Below the pieces are notes generated by a model. It saw nothing but the letters and a program-made list of their open reading frames with translations, did no database searches and was not told where the DNA came from. The translations under genes were made by a program, and so were the position numbers. DNA of 40,162 nucleotides from F23-D06 sp963643165 (lineage in GTDB: Bacteria; Bacteroidota; Bacteroidia; Bacteroidales; WCHB1-69): NCBI GenBank assembly GCA_963643165.1, contig CAVIJD010000018.1, forward strand, positions 1-40,162, read 5' to 3'. Shown here in pieces: positions 33,721 through 40,162 of this stretch (its first letter is position 1; each line of letters opens with the position of its first letter).

Positions 33721-33801
33721 TTAATTTTATTGACCTATCTGCGCCGATGCCCTGAACCCCGTGAAGTCCTTTGACCGAGGTCCACGGCAAACGGTGCGGC
33801 A
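33721..33801. repeat. 81-base direct repeat, copy 2 (rhuM leader)
   Basis: This copy matches 32252-32332 apart from two bases. It occupies almost exactly the transcribed leader of the rhuM-like gene. Its outer end (33801) touches the -7 promoter element and its inner end is 31 bases before the start codon. Confidence 0.9.
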
Positions 33802-33831
33802 AAGATATTGTTTTTTTAGTCCTCTGCCAAA
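33800..33831 (-). promoter_or_regulatory. Bacteroidetes-type promoter of the rhuM-like gene
   Basis: On the minus strand TTTG (33828-33831), 20 bases and TATCTTTG (33800-33807) match the consensus. The start would lie near 33793. It overlaps the end of nrdG. Confidence 0.75.
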
Positions 33832-34286
33832 AAAGTTTTTTTGCGGAAGTGCGCGGTGATGTCCTCCCATCGTTGGCCATTTCGCCGGTACATGCGCTGG
33901 TTGGTGCCGGGCGTGTCAAGGCCGCCTTTGTCGGGCATATAGGCGCCGGTTTTCACATAGTCGAAGAGGTCGGGGTGCGGTGGCATGTCGTTACCGCCGG
34001 AGTACCAGCCGATCTTGATGCGCGCCCGTGTCCTGATGTGGCGGGCCATCTTCTCAACCTCGCCGCGACAGGCGTCGCCGCCCATGAAGCAGAAGCAGGT
34101 GATGGCGGCAGCATACCGGTCGAGCAGCCGGTCAACGGCACTTTCGTCCAGCTCTTCGCCGATGTCCTCGCGCAGGTGCGGACTGTGGCAGCCTACGCAG
34201 CGGAACGGACAGCCCGTGATGTTCACGGCCAGCGTCACCTCGTCGGGAATCTCGCGGAATACGATGTCAAAGTTGTGGAATTTCAT
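33816..34286 (-). CDS. nrdG: Anaerobic ribonucleotide reductase activating protein
   Basis: This 156-residue radical SAM activase makes the glycyl radical in NrdD. The CX3CX2C motif is in NITGCPFRCVGCHSPH at residues 26-33, followed by the FMGGDA stretch. The length is normal. The start overlaps the nrdD end by 20 bases, so the two are coupled. The promoter of the rhuM-like gene is partly inside its 3' end. Confidence 0.92.
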   Translation of the reverse strand: MKFHNFDIVFREIPDEVTLAVNITGCPFRCVGCHSPHLREDIGEELDESAVDRLLDRYAAAITCFCFMGGDACRGEVEKMARHIRTRARIKIGWYSGGNDMPPHPDLFDYVKTGAYMPDKGGLDTPGTNQRMYRRNGQRWEDITAHFRKKTFLAED

Positions 34287-36375
34287 CGGCGGCGTTGATG
34301 TAGTGGCGGCGGGCGGCCTCTTTCTGCCGCGCCTCCGAGAAGTTGCTGATGCGTTTCATGTAGCCGATGACACGGGTGAGGTAGTCCACATTGGCGCTGC
34401 CACAGTGCGGGCAGACTTTGAGGTACCGCTTGTCGATGTGCCCGCAGTCGTTGCAGATGGTGTTGGGGATGTTGAAGGTGAAGTAGTTGCAGCCCTCAAT
34501 GGCAGCGGTGCGCAGCAACTGGCGGTATTGTGCTTGGCTGAGGTGCTCCTCCAGGTTGAGATGCAGCGCCGAGCCGCCCGTGAGGTGGTTGATGTAGTGG
34601 TGGCCGTGCAGCCGGAACTTGTCGAGCACGTTCAGCGACTCGTCTTCAACAATGTAGAAATAGCTGTTGTAACACTCGCGCGGCACCTGATAGCCGTCTT
34701 CGGCGTCCCATTTGGCATGCTTGACGCCTACGTTCTCGGCCGGTATCATCTCGCAGTTGAAGAGCAGTTCGGCGGTGCGGTATTGCCGGTTGTAACGCTC
34801 GATGAGTCCTAACACATCCTCTACAAAGTGGCGGTATTGGGGGTTGTCGTTGATGGGGATGCCCGCAAACTCGGCGGCTTCGACCAGCCCGTTGATGCCG
34901 ATGGTGAGGTACTGCCGGTTGATGGCGATGAATCCGGCATCAAAGAGCGGCAACATCTGCTTGGATAACAGGTATTTGAGATTTTCGTTGTAGGCAACCT
35001 GCACTTTGTGGGTCAGGTCCACGATTTCTTCGAGAAACTCCAGCCACGGCCGATTTTCTCTGGCGGCCTGCTGTATGCAGCGGTTGAGGTTGATGGTGAG
35101 CACACTCTTGGAGCCCGTTGACACGCCGCCCGCACCGAGGGTGTAACTGAACCCGTTGTCTTGTATCTCGTTGCGCAGACGGCAGCAACTGCTCAAGGAG
35201 TCGGCATTGTCGCTGACGTAGGTGAAGAAGGAGTGCCCCTCCGCGTACATCTCGGCGGTGAAGTCGGCATACTCCCGGTCGCGGAAGTCGCCGTCCTTGG
35301 AGAGCAGCGCCATGGTCTCTACGGGGAAGGTGAGCACGGTGCGCGTGCGCTCGCGGTTGAACCAGCGCATGAAACGCTTCTGCAGCCAACTGACGGAGTC
35401 CCACGTGGGACGGCTGCCGTCAGGGAAACGGAACTCGCCGAACAGACTCTCAAAGTAGTAACGGTCGTAGTAGGAGATGTTCCAGAATACCGACTGGAAG
35501 TTGCGTGCGCCCGTGGGCTGGTTGATGGAATAGACCACCTGCTCAAAGCAGTCGGTGATCATCTTGTCGATGGTGCGTTGCCGCAGCGACAGGTCCACTA
35601 CTTTGTCGGCATTCAGATAGTAGTCGTCCCCGTACTCCAGCCGCAGAAAGTGGTCGAGGTACATCAAAAACTCGGGCGTGGCGCAGGCGCCGCTCAGCAT
35701 GCTCGACACCATGAATACCATGTTGATGAAGCCGCCGCAGAACGACTTGAGGTTCGTGGGCCTGGAGGCGTTTCCGCCGATGCTGCGGGTGCCGTTGAGC
35801 AGCCACGGGTACATGGTGATGCTGGCGCAATAGTTGGCAATGCTGGTCTCGTCGTTCTTATAGATGAAATGGCGGTTGAGCAAGTACAGGTAGCGGTCGG
35901 CAGTCTCCTTGCCGTACAGGTCCTTGATGCGGTCGCACAACATGCGACGGTTCAGGCGGATGAACCCTGACTTGGGCAACTCGCCGATGAGCGTGGCTAT
36001 GTTCTTCTTCTCCACGTTGGCGTTGGCGTCGTACTTGCTGCCGCTCGCGGCGTTGCGGGCGTTGCAGTAGTTGATGAGAAAGTCGAGCTTCTCTTTCACC
36101 TCGCGGTCTTCATAGTGCCGCTGGCGGTAGAGGATGTACGACTTGGCCACGTCGTAGAAACGCTCCGCCATGAGCGAACGCTCCACTTGGTTCTGGATTT
36201 CCTCTACGGAGATGCCGTCGCGCACGCTCAGCCGGCCGGTGATGTTGGCCATCTCGTCGTGGGTGACGGACGCACCGACGGACTCAAAGGCCCGCGCAAT
36301 GGCATTGCGGATTTTGTCCATGGAAAAGGGCTCCCGCTTGCCGTTCCGCTTTATGATGTATGTCGTTTCTATCAT
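34267..36375 (-). CDS. nrdD: Anaerobic ribonucleoside-triphosphate reductase
   Basis: This 702-residue enzyme makes dNTPs from NTPs without oxygen. It has an N-terminal ATP-cone at about 1-95 (IIKRNGKREPFSMDKIRNAIARAFES) for allosteric control, the barrel with the cysteine-rich core, and a C-terminal zinc site (CNDCGHIDKRYLKVCPHCGS). The glycyl radical site is RVIGYMKR with Gly671. All key residues are present. It is followed by overlapping nrdG. Upstream is a 375-base gap with a TATTTTTG element. Confidence 0.95.
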   Translation of the reverse strand: MIETTYIIKRNGKREPFSMDKIRNAIARAFESVGASVTHDEMANITGRLSVRDGISVEEIQNQVERSLMAERFYDVAKSYILYRQRHYEDREVKEKLDFLINYCNARNAASGSKYDANANVEKKNIATLIGELPKSGFIRLNRRMLCDRIKDLYGKETADRYLYLLNRHFIYKNDETSIANYCASITMYPWLLNGTRSIGGNASRPTNLKSFCGGFINMVFMVSSMLSGACATPEFLMYLDHFLRLEYGDDYYLNADKVVDLSLRQRTIDKMITDCFEQVVYSINQPTGARNFQSVFWNISYYDRYYFESLFGEFRFPDGSRPTWDSVSWLQKRFMRWFNRERTRTVLTFPVETMALLSKDGDFRDREYADFTAEMYAEGHSFFTYVSDNADSLSSCCRLRNEIQDNGFSYTLGAGGVSTGSKSVLTINLNRCIQQAARENRPWLEFLEEIVDLTHKVQVAYNENLKYLLSKQMLPLFDAGFIAINRQYLTIGINGLVEAAEFAGIPINDNPQYRHFVEDVLGLIERYNRQYRTAELLFNCEMIPAENVGVKHAKWDAEDGYQVPRECYNSYFYIVEDESLNVLDKFRLHGHHYINHLTGGSALHLNLEEHLSQAQYRQLLRTAAIEGCNYFTFNIPNTICNDCGHIDKRYLKVCPHCGSANVDYLTRVIGYMKRISNFSEARQKEAARRHYINAADEIPQL

Positions 36376-36492
36376 GACGTTTTATTTTTGCTCTGACTTT
36401 AATAATGCGAGAAGACTGTGCTTCACTATGTGCTGTTTTGTCCCTGATTTACAAGTGATTACCCATTGTTGTCAATCACAAGAAAGGTATGG

Positions 36493-36500
36493 CAAAAATA
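36493..36500 (-). promoter_or_regulatory. Candidate -7 promoter element of nrdDG
   Basis: The minus strand reads TATTTTTG 118 bases before the nrdD start. No clear -33 element is visible. A perfect DnaA box TTATCCACA lies upstream at 36542-36550. The region 36376-36750 has no gene; it also holds copy A of the 70-base repeat at 36621-36690. Confidence 0.45.
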
Positions 36501-36541
36501 GGATTATTAGCGCAGTTGTACCCGTTGGCGAGGGCAACATT

Positions 36542-36550
36542 TTATCCACA
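36542..36550 (+). promoter_or_regulatory. DnaA box-like site upstream of nrdD
   Basis: TTATCCACA is the exact DnaA consensus. It is a single site in this gap. DnaA control of ribonucleotide reductase genes is known in E. coli (nrdAB), so it may have meaning here, but one nonamer can occur by chance. Confidence 0.35.
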
Positions 36551-36620
36551 TTTTGGAAACTCGTCGGAAACCTTTTGTCTGCAAAGGATTGCGCCTGCGG
36601 GGTGTTGATAAGTGGGAGCG

Positions 36621-36690
36621 GTGTGATGTGGGCCGTGTGTTTGGAATTTGGAAATTGGTGGAGCGAACGTTGAGAAGTGCTTCGCACCAA
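36621..36690. repeat. 70-base direct repeat, copy A
   Basis: This copy matches 38115-38184 with two differences. It lies 60 bases past the stop of the AAA ATPase gene. It contains the small palindrome GAAGTGCTTC. The same orientation at both sites means the two copies flank the ATPase gene. Confidence 0.9.
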
Positions 36691-36750
36691 TCCTCGCGGA
36701 ACTAAGGGGCTGTGTTGTAAATGCTTTTCACGGCAGAAAAGCAAGGGTTG

Positions 36751-37950
36751 TCAGTATAGGAAGCCGATGGTCCACAGCGGCAACTTGTTCCCAATTGGCA
36801 TTTCAAGGTCGTCAGAGAGAATATAAGAGTCTGGAATGTCCGCAATTTGCGAAAAGTCTTTCCCTTTGCCGCCTACTTCGAGGGTGTATTTGCCGTCAAC
36901 CAGAAAGTCGCCATGGCTTTTTTTGTATTCTATTCTGTGTTGATAAGATAATTGGTTTACCGCAAAAGTTTCGCGAACAGTGCCTTTCTTGACAGGATTG
37001 TTTGCCAAGGTGCAGAGCAAATTGCTGTTTTCGATGTATATTTTGTCCGGTTTTTGCAGTCTCTTGACGTTGTTAAGGTCGCAATAGAGCAGATTGACCA
37101 GCTTGGCTTGCTGCATATAGTTGAGGTATCCTAAAATGGTTTCTCTTTTCAACGAGGTTAGTTGCGACAGTTTCGTGATGTCCAGCTCGAAAGGCTCCGA
37201 TGAGGCCAGTACGTTCATCAACGCTTTGATTTTGCGGGTGTTGGCGGCCGACACACCACAAATACGCGGCATTTCGTCATCGATAATCCTGAATGTCACC
37301 TGTTCGATTGCGGTATAGTAGTCTATCTTGTTTTTGATGAAATAAGGATAATAACCGTATTGGAGATATTCGTGGAAGAAAGCCAACGGGCGGCATAATG
37401 CGTTGACCTCTTCACATAGTTGCATGGGGTCTTCGAGCAGTTCTTCCAGCGAGACGGGCGGCAAGTTGATGTCTTTGTAGAATTGCAGGAATTCGCGGAA
37501 TGAGAGCCCTTGTATGTTGTGGTTGATGCACCTGCGCGACAAGTCGGCGTCGCCGGTCATGATGTCCAGCAGGGAGGAGCCGCTCAACACAACCTGAAGG
37601 TCGGGATACAGGTCGTATATCTCTTTCATCTCTCTGCCCCAATTGGGGTATTTGTGAACTTCATCCAAAAAAAGATGCTTTCCGCCGTTCTTGTAAAAGG
37701 TGTCCGCAAAGTCTAAAATGTTGTGGTCGGTGAAATAGGCGCCGTCTAACGAACAGTAAAGAACGGACAGGTCTTTGGGCTTGTAGTGCCGCTTGATGTA
37801 TTGCAGCATCATGGTGGTTTTGCCAACGCCTTTAGGTCCTCTGATGGAGAGCATTTGTCCCTCCCAGTTTATGTTCAGGGCACATTGCCGCACTATTTTT
37901 GTGGGCGTCACCGACAACATCCGCAGATGCTTTTCATATAGTTTTTCCAT
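36751..37950 (-). CDS. AAA+ ATPase with DUF4143
   Basis: This 399-residue protein belongs to the AAA/DUF4143 family. Walker A is GPKGVGKTT at about 39-47 and Walker B is KHLFLDEVHKYP at about 90-100. An arginine-finger-like region follows (LSGSSLLDIMTGDADLSRR). The C-terminal DUF4143 domain is seen in RETILGYLNYMQQAKLVNLLY, KIYIENSNLLC and VRETFAVNQLSYQ. Members are common, often laterally transferred, and their role is poorly known (some link with toxin-like or STAND systems). The gene has its own promoter, two palindromes in its leader, and 70-base repeats on both sides. Confidence 0.85.
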   Translation of the reverse strand: MEKLYEKHLRMLSVTPTKIVRQCALNINWEGQMLSIRGPKGVGKTTMMLQYIKRHYKPKDLSVLYCSLDGAYFTDHNILDFADTFYKNGGKHLFLDEVHKYPNWGREMKEIYDLYPDLQVVLSGSSLLDIMTGDADLSRRCINHNIQGLSFREFLQFYKDINLPPVSLEELLEDPMQLCEEVNALCRPLAFFHEYLQYGYYPYFIKNKIDYYTAIEQVTFRIIDDEMPRICGVSAANTRKIKALMNVLASSEPFELDITKLSQLTSLKRETILGYLNYMQQAKLVNLLYCDLNNVKRLQKPDKIYIENSNLLCTLANNPVKKGTVRETFAVNQLSYQHRIEYKKSHGDFLVDGKYTLEVGGKGKDFSQIADIPDSYILSDDLEMPIGNKLPLWTIGFLY

Positions 37951-37976
37951 AGTTTTCTCTTTTTATCATTCGCCAC

Positions 37977-38029
37977 CGTGTCCGTTGCAACGGACACGAA
38001 ACGGTCTTTTTTGTCCGTTCCGTCGGACA
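37977..38029. promoter_or_regulatory. Two related palindromes in the ATPase gene leader (operator candidate)
   Basis: TGTCCGTTGCAACGGACA lies inside a perfect 22-bp palindrome at 37977-37998. TGTCCGTTCCGTCGGACA at 38012-38029 has the same outer half-sites and a different centre. Their centres are 33 bp apart, about three helical turns. Both lie between the -7 element (38035-38042) and the ATG at 37950. A third half-site, GTGTCGGACG, is at about 38067-38076. This is the layout of an operator for a dimeric repressor, possibly the gene's own regulator. Confidence 0.6.
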
Positions 38030-38034
38030 CGCTG

Positions 38035-38042
38035 CAAAGATA
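38035..38042 (-). promoter_or_regulatory. Promoter -7 element of the AAA ATPase gene
   Basis: The minus strand reads TATCTTTG, 85 bases before the start at 37950, just upstream of the two palindromes. No -33 TTTG was seen. Confidence 0.5.
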
Positions 38043-38114
38043 ACACTAAAACGTTACAGTCCGCCGTGTCGGACGATGGTTTTGTGATAAATGTTTCTGC
38101 AACAGGATGGAGTC

Positions 38115-38184
38115 GTGTGATGCGGGCCGTGTGTTTGGAGTTTGGAAATTGGTGGAGCGAACGTTGAGAAGTGCTTCGCACCAA
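38115..38184. repeat. 70-base direct repeat, copy B
   Basis: This copy matches 36621-36690 with two differences. It lies 27 bases past the stop of the Fic-like gene. Each copy therefore follows a minus-strand stop codon, so the repeat may also be a 3' element carried with genes, not only an insertion scar. Confidence 0.9.
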
Positions 38185-38211
38185 CATTGCCAAACGAAAG
38201 GTCAGCAATAA

Positions 38212-38712
38212 TCAGAAATAGGTTTTAACGGCAAACAAAAATTGTTCTATAAAAATTGTCTTGATGGCGGAGATGTTGTTTTGTTCGTAGAACATGAGCA
38301 TGGCTTTTTTATAGTCGATGGAGTCAACGGAGCGGAAAGACAAGGGACAATAACCATTGGCTATGAGAATGGCATTGCTCGTGATCCGTGCTGTTCGTTT
38401 GTTTCCGTCGGAGAATGCTTGTATGTAAGACAAAAGCACCAAGGCAAGAAGTGCTTTTTCAAAAACATTCTCTTTCCCGTTAATCAGGTTGCAAGTGTCC
38501 TCAAGGGCTTTCCGAATCTGAAATTCGTTGTCAAGCGGACGGTAGTTGGTGCCTGTGATGCCGATTCTCCGATGACGAAGGTTTCGTTCAACGCCCAGTT
38601 CTTTTGTCAGAATGGAATGAATGTCTTGGCGTTGCTGTCGGCCATAGACAAAGAGCCCGTAGTTGCGGTTTTCCCCAAGTTTGGAGGGCAGTAGCGGCAT
38701 GTCTGCCGGCAT
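38212..38712 (-). CDS. Fic-fold protein with altered catalytic motif
   Basis: This is a 166-residue protein with a Fic/Doc core. The signature reads YIQAFSDGNKRTAR, with Gln at the place of the usual catalytic His (HxFxDGNxRxxR). The rest of the loop, and GITGTNYRPLDNEFQIRKALEDTCNLINGKENVFEKALLAL before it, fit a Fic core. Without the histidine, AMP transfer is doubtful; my memory of related proteins is that some also carry Gln, so it may be a real subfamily. The protein is short for a Fic protein and may lack an N-terminal part. The start at 38712 leaves one base after the hflX stop; an ATG at 38700 is also possible. Confidence 0.8.
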   Translation of the reverse strand: MPADMPLLPSKLGENRNYGLFVYGRQQRQDIHSILTKELGVERNLRHRRIGITGTNYRPLDNEFQIRKALEDTCNLINGKENVFEKALLALVLLSYIQAFSDGNKRTARITSNAILIANGYCPLSFRSVDSIDYKKAMLMFYEQNNISAIKTIFIEQFLFAVKTYF

Positions 38713-38713
38713 T

Positions 38714-39904
38714 CTAATAGAGGAAATTGTTGTACGGGTAAATCTGGATGTGCAGTTTTTTGATCTCTTCGTAGAGTATTTCCTTCATTTCGGCCACGTT
38801 TTCTTTGGTTTTGGCGGAGATGAAGATGCTTTTGTGCGTATTTTTGGCCATCCATGAGCTTTTGAGTTCCTCCAGGGTGAGGTTCTCGCGAGTGGGCGGC
38901 GTGAGGTCGTCGGGGGCTTTCTCCACCCACTTGTAGTTGTCGATTTTGTTGAAGAGGATGATCATGGGTTTGTCGCCCGCCTTGATTTCGGCCAGGGTGC
39001 GGTTCACGACGGCGATCTGCTCTTCAAAGTCGGGGTGGCTGATATCGACGACGTGCAGCAGCAGGTCGGCCTCGCGCACCTCGTCGAGGGTTGACTTGAA
39101 CGACTCCACCAGGCCGTGGGGCAGTTTGCGGATGAAGCCTACGGTGTCGGAGAGCAGGAAGGGCAGGTTGTCGAACACCACTTTGCGCACGGTGGTGTCG
39201 AGGGTGGCGAAGAGTTTGTTCTCGGCAAACACGTCGGCATTGCCGAGCATGTTCATGATGGTGGACTTGCCCACGTTGGTGTAGCCCACCAGGGCCACGC
39301 GCACAAACTTGTCGCGCCGTCCGCGTTGGGTCTGCATCTGGCGGTCTATTTCCTTGAGCCGTTGTTCGAGCAGGGCGATGCGGTTGCGGATGATGCGGCG
39401 GTCGGTTTCGATCTCTTTCTCACCGGGGCCGCGCATGCCGATGCCGCCGCGTTGTTTCTCGAGGTGCGTCCACATGCCCGTAAGCCGCGGCAACAGGTAC
39501 TTGTATTGCGCCAGCTCAACCTGCACCTTGGCGTGGGCGGTGCGGGCGCGGCTGGCAAAGATGTCGAGGATGAGGCGTGTGCGGTCCATGACGCGGCAGC
39601 CCAGCGCGTTCTCGATGTTGCGCTGCTGCGACGGCGTAAGCTCGTCGTCCACCACCGCGAAGCTGATGCCCTCGTTGTGTACATACTCCGCCACTTCCTT
39701 GATTTTGCCCGAGCCCATATAGGTGCGCGAGTCGGGGTGGGGGAGGTTTTGGATGAAGCGGCACGCCGCCTCGCCGCCGGCAGTATCTACCAAGAAGGCC
39801 AACTCGTCGAGGTAGGCCGCCGTGCGCTCGGCATCGGTGTCCGGCATCGACACGGCCAGCAATACCGCCCGCTCTTTGCTTGTGTCTGTTGCTTTGTCTG
39901 TCAT
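38714..39904 (-). CDS. hflX: HflX-type ribosome-associated GTPase
   Basis: This 396-residue GTPase splits or rescues stalled ribosomes. The N-terminal part has the HflX domain with the GMRGPGEKEIETDRR stretch and a coiled segment. The GTPase domain has GYTNVGKST (about 206-214), DTVGFIRKLP, LFNKIDNYKW (NKxD) and SAKTKENV. The C-terminal tail is short. The ATG at 39904 is chosen over a TTG upstream. A -7 element at 39970-39977 serves it. The stop is TAG. Confidence 0.92.
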   Translation of the reverse strand: MTDKATDTSKERAVLLAVSMPDTDAERTAAYLDELAFLVDTAGGEAACRFIQNLPHPDSRTYMGSGKIKEVAEYVHNEGISFAVVDDELTPSQQRNIENALGCRVMDRTRLILDIFASRARTAHAKVQVELAQYKYLLPRLTGMWTHLEKQRGGIGMRGPGEKEIETDRRIIRNRIALLEQRLKEIDRQMQTQRGRRDKFVRVALVGYTNVGKSTIMNMLGNADVFAENKLFATLDTTVRKVVFDNLPFLLSDTVGFIRKLPHGLVESFKSTLDEVREADLLLHVVDISHPDFEEQIAVVNRTLAEIKAGDKPMIILFNKIDNYKWVEKAPDDLTPPTRENLTLEELKSSWMAKNTHKSIFISAKTKENVAEMKEILYEEIKKLHIQIYPYNNFLY

Positions 39905-39969
39905 CAATCAGGTTCTCTTCGGCACCGGTGCCCAATTCCGGCACGCTGCCATTTTTTTTGAAACGGGCG

Positions 39970-39977
39970 CAAAGATA
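39970..39977 (-). promoter_or_regulatory. Promoter -7 element of hflX
   Basis: The minus strand reads TATCTTTG, 66 bases before the hflX ATG. No clear -33 element is present; the expected place is next to the 7-base repeats. Confidence 0.55.
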
Positions 39978-39988
39978 GGAAAGATTTT

Positions 39989-40016
39989 TAGAATGTAGAA
40001 TGTAGAATGTAGAATA
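39989..40016. repeat. Four 7-base tandem repeats upstream of hflX
   Basis: TAGAATG occurs three times in a row and a fourth time as TAGAATA. The number could vary by slippage, and the tract lies where the hflX -33 element would be. The remaining bases to 40162 contain a small stem (GCCCTC/GAGGGC near 40113) and no gene. Confidence 0.8.
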
Positions 40017-40162
40017 GAGGAGGGGCTGACTCGCGCGACGCCCTAAAGTTGTAAGTTACAAGTCTCAAGTCCGATAGGGTGTGTGTGGGCGGTTGTTCCG
40101 ATTCGGTACGCCCTCGGAGAGGGCGAAAGCGGGCTGCCGCAGGCAGTCTGCTCCATAACCGG

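Noticed and set aside
32252..33801. CRISPR-like arrangement from the repeated segments
   Set aside because: There are only two copies of each repeat, 1.4-1.5 kb apart, with a gene between; no array and no cas gene is present.
32252..33801. rhuM gene as a transposon with terminal inverted repeats
   Set aside because: The flanking copies are direct, not inverted, and no transposase or integrase is encoded, so only an insertion or duplication event can be claimed.
36170..36673. Plus-strand frame ending in the 70-base repeat
   Set aside because: It starts antisense inside nrdD and its only repeated part is the direct repeat itself; the same short ending appears at the second copy, so it reflects the repeat and not a gene.

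Overview
The window looks like a chromosome segment from a member of the Bacteroidales (gut or oral Prevotellaceae, Bacteroidaceae or a relative). Two things point there. Many genes start downstream of the Bacteroidetes promoter form TTTG-N19-21-TAnnTTTG. The gene content is also typical: DUF4837 and DUF4468 proteins, a gliding-motility/T9SS-type C-terminal domain, an MbnP-like lipoprotein, B12-dependent methylmalonyl-CoA mutase, anaerobic NrdDG and XseA without XseB. I see no tRNA, rRNA, CRISPR array, transposase or integrase.

Positions 1-7533 form an AT-rich island carrying a candidate ribosomally made, radical-SAM-modified peptide (RiPP) system. It has two short precursors with double-glycine leaders and six-cysteine cores, a radical SAM/SPASM enzyme, an exported S41-peptidase-like protein, a C39 peptidase-containing ABC exporter and an HlyD-type adaptor. 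All are on the + strand and in a logical order. The exporter gene has an in-frame TAG in its nucleotide-binding domain, so this copy is probably broken or very recently inactivated.

Positions 7541-29127 are mostly housekeeping, with higher GC. They hold a NUDIX/winged-helix protein with an iron-sulfur protein (minus), a ThrE-like split exporter followed by a fused lipoate ligase-lipoyl synthase (plus), a TolC/MFP/RND efflux operon with a small downstream protein (plus), and methylmalonyl-CoA mutase small subunit with a BtuF-like B12-binding lipoprotein (plus). A minus-strand block follows: an ECF sigma factor with a membrane CHU_C protein and a DUF4837 lipoprotein, then folA-DUF4468-MbnP, then mscL-pyrC-xseA.

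Positions 29217-31270 (plus) hold an SRPBCC-like protein, lptB and a frameshifted Bpu10I-like restriction endonuclease.

Positions 31497-39904 (minus) mix core genes (hflX, nrdD, nrdG, a SIMPL protein) with accessory genes: Fic, an AAA/DUF4143 ATPase and a DinD-RhuM fusion. Two of these accessory genes are bracketed by long, nearly identical direct repeats. The repeat around rhuM is an 81-base copy of the leader in front of it, which suggests insertion with duplication of a 5' leader. The ATPase gene has two related 18-bp palindromes, 33 bp apart, between its promoter and start codon. All functions are inferred from sequence reading only; no database search was run.
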